DNA of 64,000 nucleotides from Tiliqua scincoides (taxonomy: Eukaryota; Chordata; Lepidosauria; Squamata; Scincidae), in assembly GCF_035046505.1 (NCBI RefSeq), contig NC_089827.1, positions 64,478,856 through 64,542,855 of the forward strand. Direction: 5' to 3'. This document shows, in pieces, positions 11,901-24,500 of this stretch (positions are counted from its first letter, which is position 1; each line of letters opens with the position of its first letter). Below the pieces are notes generated by a model. That model saw only the letters and a list, made by a program, of their open reading frames with translations. It ran no database searches and was not told the DNA's origin. The translations under genes and the position numbers were made by a program.

Positions 11901-14900
11901 AACACAAATTATTTACACCTCAGCTATGAAGGGATCCTGAATAAATGCTCTCTGTAAATTTACCACACACAGACTGTACAGAATGTGATAAAAATAAGAG
12001 CAAGCCATGCAAGACTTAAGTCAGTTCAACTCAGCCCTGCATAATATTGCCTCTGAGTTTCAAAAAAAGCTTATTCATAACATAGAAGCTGGCCATGTGA
12101 AAGACTGTGCACAAGCACTTCTAATGCAAGAACTGGCTTACTTAAAAGTACACAGTGAGTACTAAGCACAATTTATCATGACCCCATTTGACATTACTTT
12201 ATAATATTAGTAGAAAGCCAGGCAGTTACTGACCTTGTCCATTACTGATACAAAACAGCTATCATCTGGTCTACTTTTAAAATTGGGCATTGTTTGTAAC
12301 ATACATAGTCTTATGTTATAGCTTTTCATTCTGTCACTGTTTTATAAATAAGGAAAGCATCATTCAGCAAAAATGTCTGATAGGCTTCTGACAGTATTCA
12401 ACAATGTTAGAATATACAATAACTGTTAGCTGTGTCTCCACTGCAAGATATTCCAGTTTTGTGACTACAGGTCTCTCTAGGATAAGCCCCTCTGAATGGA
12501 ATGCAGCCCATCAGATAAAGCCCATCTTTTATGTTCTCCGAGAGAGCCAAAAACTGGCTTTTTGGAGTGGGCAGAGAGAGTGATATTATCAAGTACCTAG
12601 TGTGCCACAGGAAATTTTGGTCAACAGACTACCCATTTCCCAAGTCCTGTGACTTTAGTCTTCCAGTCACTCTGGTCATTTGCTCCCTATCTCAGGACCT
12701 GCTATCTAAAAGCACTTACTCTTCTGTGTACAGTTGTACTGGATTAATGAGGCAACTACCTTGGGATGCATATGCAGAATGTGTTTCATCTAAATACACT
12801 TGTGTTCAGTTCTTCAACAGTAGTGCTGTTGGATATTCACATACTGAGCTACCACATCACACACACATTTTGACAGTGTTAAGTTGAACAGAAAAGGACT
12901 CTCTTCAAAGCACGAAATTGGTAGACATGGTATGCTGGGAAACAATGTTTCCCACATGCTTTTAGGTAACAGGCATTTACAGGTGCCTTAAATGATCCTT
13001 GGGAAACGGTCATGTCCTAAAAATCTAAGCAAATACATGACATTTTGTCATGAGGGATCCTTTATCTATCCCCTTATTGAGGGAAAACGTATCTCATGAT
13101 GACAAACGTTGTGTGTGTTTTTGTTAGTAGTACAACACCCTCAACTTAACGGACCTTAGCGTATTATAGCTGATCTTGCTTCAGTTCCAAGTGAATTTCC
13201 TGCTAAAATGTTTAATACAGAACCACGATTTAACATGGTAAAATGTTGCAGGTTGTAAGGCTGCACTCCTCATGTGATACCTCATGAGCTGCCTAGTGCC
13301 ACCACCTTCAGAACCCTTAGCTTTAGAGCAGGGCATATAAGAGGAATTTTATCAGGGGGTACAAAGTTTCTTCTGGGCCCCTTCCCAAAGGGATAGGGGG
13401 CAATGGAAGCAGGCAAACCGGGGGTGGGCAAAATAGGGTAGGGAGAGGTTGCTGACATCCACAATAGTCTTTGGAGCCCAGGACTACTAGGCGTCTTGAT
13501 GCAGAGCCCAGGTCTACCTGACTATGCAGCATTGGCAGCTAGATAAAGTAATATTGAAAACACTCCTAAGTCTCTCTAAAATCTTTGAAATGTAGAAAAT
13601 CCATTGCAGAAAAATAGCATCATCATATTTAGGCTCACACTACAATGGACCAAAATGAACTTCTGCAGCAGTTGTAGCCCCACAGCTAGGTCCCTGAGCT
13701 TCTATACACTCCTTCTTGGTTATGGGATCCACAAGCTAAAGAGCTACTGTGGCAAGCCAGTTTCCTCCCAGATTTGACACTGTGTTAAGGAAGGTCATGG
13801 ATGTATTCCTGGGCCTGGTGTGCACGACTTCTAGCAGCAAATACTGTATGTACCTGGTTGTGCCCCAGCATCATGCACAGGCAGAGGGTTCAGGTGAGAT
13901 AGGAAATGGTCAGATCCCAGAAACTTTCTGGGCCCCCTCCTTTGGCTCCTGGGTCCCCTTTCCGACCCTGGGCCAGGGTACAAATTACCCCCTTTACCCC
14001 CCCTCTCCTAGGCCCTGCTTTAGGCCTAAAGCAGGCCTTTAGGAAGCTAAAGCAATTCACTTTTTAATTTAATTAGGCAGAAAGTACAAAAGCAAGGTAT
14101 ATGAAAATGTACTTGTAGATCAGACTGAAAATGAAACAGGAATCTGAGTTACCTTTGACAGCGTAACTCCCAGAGCGTGCGGCCGAATGCAAAAAGGAAC
14201 ACAAGAACTGAAACAGAACATTGCCAAATCTCAATTATTTTCCACTGAAGAAAGAGAATGAATGTAAGAAATACCAGAGGGTGGACAGTCCAGGTATCTT
14301 CCCCTGCTTACAAAAGGGGGACAGAGTATCATAAGAGGCAATTTGGGAGTACTGAGAGTGCAGAGAAATCACTATAAACACATTAAAGATTCAACAGGTC
14401 CAGAAGTTAAGAACATACGGCAAAATAGATTTTTGCTTTGTTACCACTTGCTAGTAGCTTTGTATTAGGCTGGATAAGAACCCCAGGACACATCAGCAAT
14501 GGCTTTCATTTTTAAAAATTAAACATGTCTTAGGCTGGGAGTGGGATGAAACAATGGATCAGCAAAAGCCCAGGTTATTAAATGATATAAAGCAAAATGA
14601 GGGAATGAGCTGGTAGATGCAGACACATGGTATTGTTTATGTTGTAAGAGAACCATTTCAAGTCAAATTATAGTTAATGATTAATATTGCTATTAATCAA
14701 CACTTAAATGAAAAATTAGACAATTTTCTCTCCCTTTTAGGAAAGAGACTTATAAATAAATAAACATATTAAAAGAAACACAGTACCTGTAGGAACCATA
14801 CTATATACCTGGAGTCTGATTTATACTTGCATGTGCATATATTATCAAAAAGACGAGTCAAGCATGATTTTAATGATAGCATGATTTTAAAAGGACAAGT

Positions 14901-15001
14901 GTCTTCACCATCTTTTCAGTGTCTTTGCAACTGTTTCTCTAGGTTTCCTGCTAGCTTCCTAGGATGTTCAAATAGGCAAGGAAAAACTTAAGTATAACCC
15001 A
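8946..15001 (-). other. VEZT 3' UTR and/or intergenic sequence
   Basis: Six kilobases with no exon that I can support. It contains one full tRNA-derived SINE (9440-9810). At 13320-14040 it holds low-complexity GGG/CCC-rich sequence with an imperfect inverted pair (GAGCAGGGC near 13326 and CCCTGCTTTAGGC near 14016), which may be an old DNA element. Otherwise it is AT-rich and featureless. How much of it is transcribed as VEZT 3' UTR is unknown. Confidence 0.4.
9440..9810 (+). mobile_element. tRNA-derived SINE, full length
   Basis: The head carries a tRNA-type box A (TGGCTCAGTTGGTAGAGCTG) and a box B variant (AGTTCGAAAC) about 45 bp on, so it descends from a tRNA gene with an internal Pol III promoter. 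The body (GGCAGAGAGGCGTTGCCGTC and on) is unrelated to tRNA. The tail reads CCGCCTTGGATTAAAGTC, then AAAGGCGGTATATAAATACC and a (TAAA)n end, a tail type that L2/CR1-like LINEs mobilise. ATACTG flanks both ends and may be the target duplication. A 5'-truncated sister copy lies at 52954-53273. Confidence 0.8.
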
Positions 15002-15564
15002 TTACTTTTCACAGTCATTGACATCACCTCTGTGTTTTTCAAAAAAGAGTTCATTTTCCTGTACTTTTCCCTCTTCCTCCTCCTCCTCCTCATCTCCAAA
15101 TGTTTGCTCTTGCATGGTTGTAAATGTGAGTGACCTGGCAGCAACCTGTGCTGCTAGACCAGATGTGAATCCGAAATCTGTTCCTATGTGCAGTTCAGCC
15201 AGTCTTTGCTCAAAGGAGGATTTTAATGCATCTTGCTCAGGTGGCTGCTTCACATTCATTCCATCCATGCCAGATGGCTCAGACTCTTCTCCTTCTCCGT
15301 TGCACTGGTAACATGTTCTTTTTTCAATTTCTGGTGAGACACCACTAGCAGCAATGTCATTTTGACTCACACCTGGCCCATCAGATAAGTATTCCGTCCT
15401 ACCTCTGTCATCATCAGTGGACTGCACTTTTTCAACAGAGACTCTCTCTTCCAAATGATCATCATTTCCGCTATGGTCTTTTCTGTCCAAGTCTGAACTG
15501 TTAGGCAATCCCGAAACATTTATGGGTTCCTTGGATTCTACAGTAGACAATGGTTTCACTGCAG
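15002..15564 (-). CDS. VEZT: VEZT exon 12 (last coding exon)
   Basis: Encodes about 186 residues: the variable Ser/Asp-rich linker, [50 protein letters not shown] and a Glu-rich end, then TAA. The block [16 protein letters not shown] is the best-conserved vezatin C-terminal signature. Two acceptors are possible six bases apart (TTAAG/CTGCAG/TG), both in frame. The outer one is used here because the length then equals the human junction (HAAVKPLS against HAVLKSLS). Confidence 0.93.
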
Positions 15565-18500
15565 CTTAACAAGGAAAAAAGATGAATTAACAGATAAAAA
15601 TAACTTGCAATATAATGGCTTTTCTATAAAATTTAAAGGCTAACAGTCCTAGGCATGTCTACTCAGAAGTAAGTCCCACTGTATTCAGTACGTACAACAT
15701 TTTAAATAGCACTGTTTGTTTCTGGTGAGTAAGATACGATTACACCCCAAGTCTTACTGAACACAATAGGTTTACCTCTGAGTAAAAGTAACACCATTTT
15801 CAAACACCTCAAAGCAATGAAAATCATGAATTCTATGTGTCTGGAATTTCTATGGAATTAAAAATGTGTTTATATGCATACAACATTGTCCTTACGCTGA
15901 CCCATCAGACAGTTCCTTTTCACCTTTATTTCATATTCCCTCTCAGTTTAGCTCAGTTATATTGATTATACAATAAATCAAAATGGTTGTGCTTTAACCT
16001 GAAGGAAAAAGAAAGGAGAGACACTGAAGGCCCAATCCTATCCACCAATTTTCCAGTGCTGGTGCTGATGTGTCAGTGGGGTGTGTGCTGCATCCTGTGG
16101 TGGAGGGGCAGTGACCGGGACCCTTTCAAGGTATGGAAACATGTATTCCCATACTATGAAGCTACATTGTAGCTACACCATAGCTGGAAAGTCTGATAGG
16201 ATTGGGCCCTGAGTCACCTAAATACTTGATTTTGAGAAGAACTAACTCAAAATAGATATTTGCATGTTGGAATTCAAGATATGAAGGGTTGATGCAACAT
16301 GCTACAAACAGGTTAAAAGTGAATTATTCTTCCAGTCTCAATTACCATTTTCCTGGTCAGGAAAGACAGTGCACTGTGCTACTTGCACGTCCCTGAGGCA
16401 GGCTCCCTACAGTTATGGGGAGGGGACGAAGCTGGCCCAGTTGCAGAAGGGATGCTGTCCTTGAGAATTAGTCTCAGAGCAGGTCAGTGCTAACAGGATG
16501 GAGAGAAGGGAGTCAACACACACCTGGATCCTTGTCCTGGAATCAGTCTTGCAGCTGGATTGGTAGAAGTGAAAGCAGCTGGGATTCTTTGGCTCCTGCT
16601 CGTCATAGACTAGGATTTTTGCATTTCTTATTGCAGACTGGGCAGGCACTGTCTTCCTCCCTCTGAGCATAGCAAGAGGGAGACAAACTCTCTCAGTTAA
16701 CATGGTGTTGGGGTGTTCCTGCTCAACCAACACTGTCATTTGCTTGGAAGCAGCAGAGAAATGTGTCAAGTTCCCTTGCCTGGAGTATTCAAAGAGAAAT
16801 GCTCTGAGCCTGCAGGCAGCTCCAGAGAAGCACATTATGCTTGGGATTTTAGAGCAATGGCAGAGACTCATATTAAACTTTATTTGGCCCTGAAGAATTG
16901 TAGAAGCCCTGAAGAATTGTAAAAACAGCCTTCTTTAGGCACAGATTAAATGGCGGGATCAAATTATCTAGTATTAGAGCATATTTTGAGACTGGCAGCA
17001 ATCAATTATTCAATTTTAGATAGAACAATGGCAGAACAGGAAAAGCTCAAGCTCCTGCTTCTTAACTTATGATGGTCTGACAAAAAAAAAAGATTAAACT
17101 GGAAGGCTACAATCTAATATCAATGATTGTTCTTTCATCAACATGGCATAAAATGGACAACTCAGGTCAGTCCACATCTATTACCACTACCATATGTTGT
17201 TTATTCTCTTCTCCAGAACTGTTAGGCGATATTGGTATCAATTTCAGAGCTGTTGAAAGATACTGGGTTACATCCAGAATTACTCTTCCTCCAAAGCAAG
17301 CTATTCTGGATGTTAACCAACAATATTTTGGCATTTTGCAAAGTGGTGTATCAAATGGAAGTAGACGAATGTGATTTCAATAGTTCTAGATCAGGGGTGT
17401 CCAAACATTTTGGCAGGAGGGCCACATCATCTTTCTGACACTCTCCCACTCTCTGTTGGGGGCCGGAAAAAATTAATTTACATTTAAAATTTGAATAAAT
17501 TTACATAAATTAGTAGAGATGGAACTTATATGAATGAAGGTCTTGTGATAGCTCAAGGCCTACAAAAGGCCTTGCGCAAAGCAAGGCAGGCCTTTCCCTT
17601 GCTGCCACTGCTACTTCACAGATGTAAAACAGCAATGCGGGCCGCATTGGGGGACCTCAAGGGCCGCAAATGGCCCCTGGGCCGGGAGTTTGGGTACCCC
17701 TGTTCTAGATTAAAAGTGCTGTGGGAAACTTGATCAAAAAATGTAGAGGTTAATTTTCAGCTGAAGAATTAACATTTCTTGGGTTAAAGGATCTGATAAA
17801 GTATATGTTATTTGGTATATGGATACAGACAAGAAAAACAATGGAAATGGAAATGGTGCAAAAGAGAGCGACTAAGATGATTACGGGGCTGGGGCAAATT
17901 CCTTACGAGGAAAGGCTACGGCGTTTGGGCCTCTTCAGCCTAGAAAAGAGATGCCTGAGGGGGGACATGATTGAGACATACAAAATTATGCAGGGAATGG
18001 ACAGAGTGGATAGGGAGATGCTCTTTACACTCTCACATAACACCAGAACCAGGGGACATCCACTAAAATTGAGTGTTGGGAGAGTTAGGACAGACAAAAG
18101 AAAATATTTCTTTACTCAGTGTGTGGTTGGTCTGTGGAACTCCTTGCCACAGGATGTGGTGACGGCATCTGGCCTGGACGCCTTTAAAAGGGGATTGGAC
18201 AAGTTTCTGGAGGAAAAATCCATTACGGGGTACAAGCCATGATGTGTATGTGCAACCTCCTGATTTTAGAAATGGGCTATGTCAGAAGGCCAGATGCAAG
18301 GGAAGGCACCAGGATGAGGTCTCTTGTTATCTGGTGTGCTTCCTGGGGCATTTGGTGGGCCGCTGTGAGATACAGGAAGCTGGACTAGATGGGCCTATGG
18401 CCTGATCCAGTGGGGCTGTTCTTATGTCAACAAATTTTGAACACAAACGAGAAATGAACCTTGAAGAAATTATTGTAATTAAGATTTTGCTGTGGAATAA

Positions 18501-21500
18501 TCTTGCAAAAAACCCACCAAACACACACAGAAACCAGCTTAATATAAAAAAGAACCCCATAAAATTATTTAATATAATACCTGCATGATTGAAACACATA
18601 TATGATATACACAATAATTGAAGGTAAGTAGACATGCGTTCCTCTTCTCTCTCACAGGGGTACATTGCAGAGCATTCAATCACACTCCCTACAAAGGACT
18701 CAAGGCTAGAACTTTAGTATATATAAAGACTTTATTGATACTTCCCCACACAACACCTGCTGGCTCTTCTCCTTTTCCAGGGGTTCCCTTGCTTGCCCTC
18801 TCCCTGTTTCTGCCTCCAACATCAGAGTCAAAGGTTCTATCCTAGTTTTAGCTTTTAGAAGCCCATCCCAGTAAATGGCTAGACTGCTCCACCCCTGGAT
18901 ATGTTATCACCCAGGAAACCTCCCTCTGGAGTTTTAATACCACTTCCTATTTGATTTGGAGACATGATAGAGTCTCCCTGGATTGACTAACCTTCTGGCA
19001 GACTGATAGCAGAGTTGCCCTCTTCCCCTCCTTCATGCTGTCTCCTTGTCCTCAGCTCTTCCTTCACCCAGTCAATTTACTCTGTCCTTCTTCCATTCTC
19101 TCCAATGTTTCCTCCTTCTGCTCTACCTTTTCCCCATTTCTGTCCTTCCTACTTTCAGCACAAACCCCTCCACTTTTACAGGCCAAGCCACCCTTTCAGT
19201 CTCAGCATTCCTTTCCATTTCACTTGACCATTGTGACATTCTGTTAGACAGTTGGGCACCGCAAGCCTTTTTGGGGGGATGTAGCAGAAGCCAGATCACA
19301 AGGCCTCCAAATTGAGGTAAATCTTAGCCATAATTGGCTATGATGTTTCTAATACCTTAACACAGGGCTTTTCAAACTGCTGCGTCATGATGCCTCAGCC
19401 TGAGGACCCTGGCCACTTAAGGAGTGGGGGCAGAGCGGAGGCAGCGACGCTATCTCCAGGACCGCATTGCTAAGGGGGCTGCAGGGACTGGCATGTACTC
19501 ACCAGCAGCCTCCCGGGGGTGCGGGGAGCCCTGTGCAACCTTCTGCAGGGCTCCCCGAAGCTTAAAAAGTGAAAGCAGAGTGATCGAGCTCCACTTCCGG
19601 TTTTGTGGAGGCGGAGCGCAATTGCTCCGCTTTCGCTTTCTAAGCCTTGGGGAATCCTGCAGACGGTCGCGCAGGGCTCTCCGTACCCCCGGGAGGCTGC
19701 TGGTGAGTACATGCCAGTCCCTGCAGCCCCCTTAGCAACACAATCCTGGGGATCGCATCACTGCCTCCCCCTGCCCCCGCAAGGACTTACTGCGGCTCAA
19801 ACGCTCCTAGAGAGTTTAAGAACCACTGCCTTAACAGGCTGCTTCTTGGATGTTTGAAAGAACGTCTTCTGAAATATGACAGCTTTCCTTGTCTTCTGCT
19901 AGAATTTGTACCACGACAATATGAAAATCACTGCAACCATTTCATTGGCTTATTTCCTTTCATTTTAAACATTACTCGTGGAAATGGGGCCTTACATAAT
20001 TAGAAGCGCCTTCTACTCATGCAAGTGCAGGTTCTGATCCAAATCACCATGTAGTTACTACTCAATGGAAGAACATACCCTATCCCTGCTATACCTCCCA
20101 ACCACCACTGTCCCACCTAATGTTCCTGGCTATAAAGTCCTAAACAGCCTCTCTCCTTCTAACAGCATGGGTCAAAGTCTCATCACCTTCTGTTGACAAA
20201 AAAAAAACACTAAAATCGTATGGCAAATAAGGACCACAGAGTTCAAAGGCATGAGTCCTGATAATTGAAAATAAGCACTATCTACCATAAAATGATAGCT
20301 ATATACAGATTGCCCAAAATTAAGAGGAAACAATAATGCTTACCATGATCACTAAATAGGAGTTGCTTCCATTTCTGCCTTTCTGCCTCTGAAGCTTTAA
20401 ATCCCAATACAGATTTTAGTTCCTGAAGTACTCTCTTAGATTCCTCTCTTTCACGTTTCTGTCTCTCTTTATCTTCCAGGGAAAAGTAGAAGTAGTCATC
20501 TCTATTAAATTCGTGGCCTATATCTGTATCATCAACATATGCTTCAAGTTCCTGAGGAAAAAAGGCAAAAGTACTTTGTTGAACTGGCATATTACCCAAA
20601 TCCTACAAAACATTGATATTCCTGATTGCCACTTATTGACTGAACCGTCCTGTGCATGTTTAGTCAGAAGTAAATACCATGTGTTCAATAGGGCTTACTT
20701 CCAGGATTGCAGTCTTAGGGCCCAATCCTATCCAACTTTCTAGCACCAGTGCAGCCGCAATGCAGTCTTGAGGTAAAAGAGCAAATGTTTCCATACCTTG
20801 AGAAGGTCTCTGTTATTGCCCCACCACCACAGAATGCAGCACATGCCCCATTGGCGCGGCTGCACTGGCACTTGAAAACTGGATAGGATTGGACCCTTAG
20901 ATGGCAAAATTGGGATCCAGAATGCAGTCAGAAGGCAACATTCCAAACATTGGAAAAGTCCTCTGACATTTAAAGACAAGGCAATTGATTCTGTTTTAGA
21001 TTTATACTATGCAAAAAAAAAAAATGTGGTCAAAAAAACTAACCAGAATGATTAGAATTATCATATAGATACTGGAAAATAATCACTCACTTTCTTTAAT
21101 TATTTATAGACTGAAAATTATATTCAACCACTAGTATTAAAGGGCAAAGTGAACTGAAAGCTCATTTTCCTTTATCTGGCACTGGGATTAAACACTGTTC
21201 TCGGCAATGTCTGTTGCCACAAGATCAGGATACTGTATACCCAATAAGCTCACTTAAAGACTCCCACATGCTGAATTGTTCATGGGTGCTTTTAATATGC
21301 TACTACAGCAGTAATTATTTCCTTTGTCATTACGAGTGGGGAAAGAAAACCTTTACTGTACCATTTTCTGGCAAAAAAAGACAGCAAGTCACAAGAAGTA
21401 TCAGTTTATGATGGTTTATTTATTAGATCTTCCCTCCTTAAAGGGAGGATCTGACCACTATATCACTTGCATTCTACAATTATCAGCCCTTCCCACATCA

Positions 21501-24500
21501 AACATGTCAGGCAGAAGGTTATGCTAGAATCCTAGGTTATTTTCTCAAAGCAACCCATTCCTCAAAAAATTAACTAGTTTGAGGATGCATTTTAAAAACA
21601 GTTCTCTCAAATAAACATAAAATACACTAACAAAGAAAGCCTGCTATCTCCCTTACTTGCAGAAGTTTTAAATGATGTCAAATCTAAGTTCAAAGCTCTG
21701 CCATGTGGTACAATGCAAGCACTATAGAGTCTGTCAATAAATTACTGATTCCCTTTCCTCAAATGGGAAAGCTTCGCAGATAAAGCTTTCATTTACTATT
21801 ATTTATTTAAAAGATTTTTTTAAACTTTACTGCTGTGCAAGAAAATGTGTGAGAAAAATATTCACAATGTAATAACCAGGGATTATTCTTCCAATATTCT
21901 ATCTATATTTACCTGCTCTTCAGGGATTGGGTCTTTGTCCTCTATGTGCATGGCAGGCTGTAGAAAAGGTAGCACAGTACAATGCTTGTTCTCACATGAT
22001 GGTTCAGGCTTGCCTGGAGGCAGGAGAATAAAAAGCGGAGAAAGTAGGCGTCAATGTTAAAAACAATCACCTTCAAATAGTTTCATAAGGTGACATGCTG
22101 ATCATACTTTATTCATCACCTAAATTTTGTCTGTCCCTCCCCTTGATAAGATGCCTTTTCCAGGTTTTTCCATAATTGGCTCAGGATTAGGATGCACCAA
22201 TGAGACTTCCCAATCCACTTTTGGAAAAGAATCATGTCCTAATGCTAATAAGCTGAAGGTGGGTGCTTTTCACTGCAATAGAAATCAATATACAATGGCA
22301 GGCTATCCTTGCTCAGCTATGAGATTCATGGGGTCAACTTGAGTCAACTTCTGTCTAATACTACTTAGCTGGATATTTCTGCGGCTAAACGCTACACTGA
22401 GCTCTTGGAAGAAGAGTACAATAAAGAGCACCTCTTTTCATTTGCAGTCATGATGGAAAGCAACTTTCCTGAGGTATATTAAAAAAAAATACAGTTGCAT
22501 TGTCATGATTAAAACTATAACACATACATTCAGATGTACCATGCAGTTGTTCTGTGGAGCTGAAATTCAGTTGCCTTCATTACAAGGCCAGCACTGGGTA
22601 CACCACTGGCTACAGAACAAACTCCTAAATAACTAGCCACATGTTTGATCTTTCATCAGCCAATCTTCTCAAGTCTCAAATAATTTATTTTATTGGATGA
22701 GTAAAAAGCAAGTGTTTATAATGTAATGCCGCTGGAGGGAGCAAAGCTTGTGCAAGATTCCAATTCCTCAGGGAGAGAAATATTACTCTATAGCCTCCCG
22801 GGTAATGAAATATTACTTTAATTCATCATGACTAATGGACTATATACCGGGAAATAAGCTGACTGCTATAAAATGAAGATGAACATATGAAATTTAATAT
22901 CTGTAGAAAATAGGTTGGGCACCATGGTCCAAGGTGAACCATTCAAAACAGGCGCAAGACATAATATTTCATTAATCAGAAGCGTGTAACACCAACACCA
23001 CTGTGCCTCCTGGCTAAGTTAAATCTCAATCATCATCTAACAAATGCCTAGTAAGATTGGGTAATTGACTGTATATTATTTGACGGTAAGTGGTAGCCTT
23101 GAAATACTTCATGAAGCCAAGAATACCTTTACATCACAGTGCAATCCAATAGCAATGTCAAAACTGAGGGTGCTTTGCACACAGACTGCAGGAGTCTGAG
23201 TATGCACAGAAGATTGCTTTGCAAATCTCTCCCTTCGCAAGCATGGAATTTCTGAAATGCTCATCACACATGTTATGAATTGTAAAGACAACATACCTTT
23301 TTTAACTGGATTTCTCCGAACCATTTTTTCCACCTGAGAAATGGCTTCTTCCCAGCAGCTATTGCTAGCTTGCATATGAGGCTGAATCAGATTCAGTTTT
23401 TTCTCTACAATTTGGTAGGCCTCCAAAATTTGTCCTTGGCTTTCCTTGGAACCAACAAACTTCTCAAGTTCATCCTCAAGAATTATCACCCTGGACAAGA
23501 GAAAAATGATCTTATCAGTACCTGAATAAAACATTTTATTAACTTCTTTGATCATTTATGTTTCCCCCCAGTTTTTAGTCTGTATGTATACTCATTGCTT
23601 CATGTTCTGTTCTTAATGAGCATTTGGCCATGAAGAGTTAGTGATTTGAAATTGTAAGCTCACAATCTGTCCACTAATTATTAGTCTACTGAGAAAGTAG
23701 AAGAGCCAGCCAGGGCCATGCTCATTTTTCTAATAGAAATTAGGAGAGAGTGAAGTTGCTAGCATGCCTCTAGTATGCTAGAAATGCGGTTCATTAAAGA
23801 ACGGAAGGAAATTGTGTTGAAGGTACTTCAGGGTGTTGCCTCAATGTTTCATCATTGCCTTATAATTATTAAAGTTACCTTAAAGTTATAAACTTCTGTA
23901 TAATACTTTTAAAAGTTTGAGAATGGATGACTCCTTTTGCCCAAGTTCAAAAACCCCTTCTCTACCCCCTCCCTTATTTGCCGTACAAGATGGCTGCACC
24001 CAGTTGTTCCCTTACAAAAAACCTAATAGGATAATGTTATTCATGGAGGAGGCTGTTTTTTCCAGCACTGAGCTTGCAGGAAAGATAGCCAGCATGGCAA
24101 ATGTGCTAGAACAGGGGTCTCCAAACTTTTTGGCCAGAGGGCTGCATCAAATATCTGGTGTGGTGTGGAGGGCCGGAAAAAAAATTTAAATAATATATAA
24201 ATTAGAGATGGAACTTAGATGAGTGTATAAATGAATGAATGGGGTCATTCATTCAACCTCTCTGGCCCTCGGAACACCCTCCAGACACAATCAGAGCACA
24301 GTTGAGGGTCATTTTCAGTTGAGTGGGCCAGAGACTTTTAGGGGACAAGAGGTCGGCCGCGGGCCAGAAAGAGGCTTGCTGCGGGCTACATCTGGCCCCT
24401 GGGCTGGGGTTTGGAGCCCCTGTGCTAGAAGATGAAAAACAAACATGACCCTATCGTGCTGGAAGGAGGGGAAAAACAGCTTTCTAGCATGTCTAGTGCT

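Larger units (their letters stand above)
15565..20343 (-). other. VEZT: VEZT intron 11
   Basis: GT-AG intron of 4.8 kb. It contains a P1 remnant (about 15640-15693), a P2 palindrome (16029-16210), a hAT-like element (17392-17702), a LINE fragment (17828-18427) and a self-palindromic hAT-like element (19363-19828). Pyrimidine-rich low-complexity sequence lies at 18730-19230. Confidence 0.85.

Noticed and set aside
1-15001. METAP2, the usual next gene after VEZT in mammals, or miR-331
   Set aside because: No METAP2-like exon and no miR-331-like sequence was found on either strand; the neighbour here is a different gene.
17805-18242. 145-codon open frame as a host gene
   Set aside because: The protein is the C-terminal end of an L2/CR1-like LINE ORF2, and the same sequence recurs at 3437-3757.
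19424-19735. Near-identical open frames on both strands (MYSPAASRG...)
   Set aside because: A direct result of the palindrome inside the hAT-like element.
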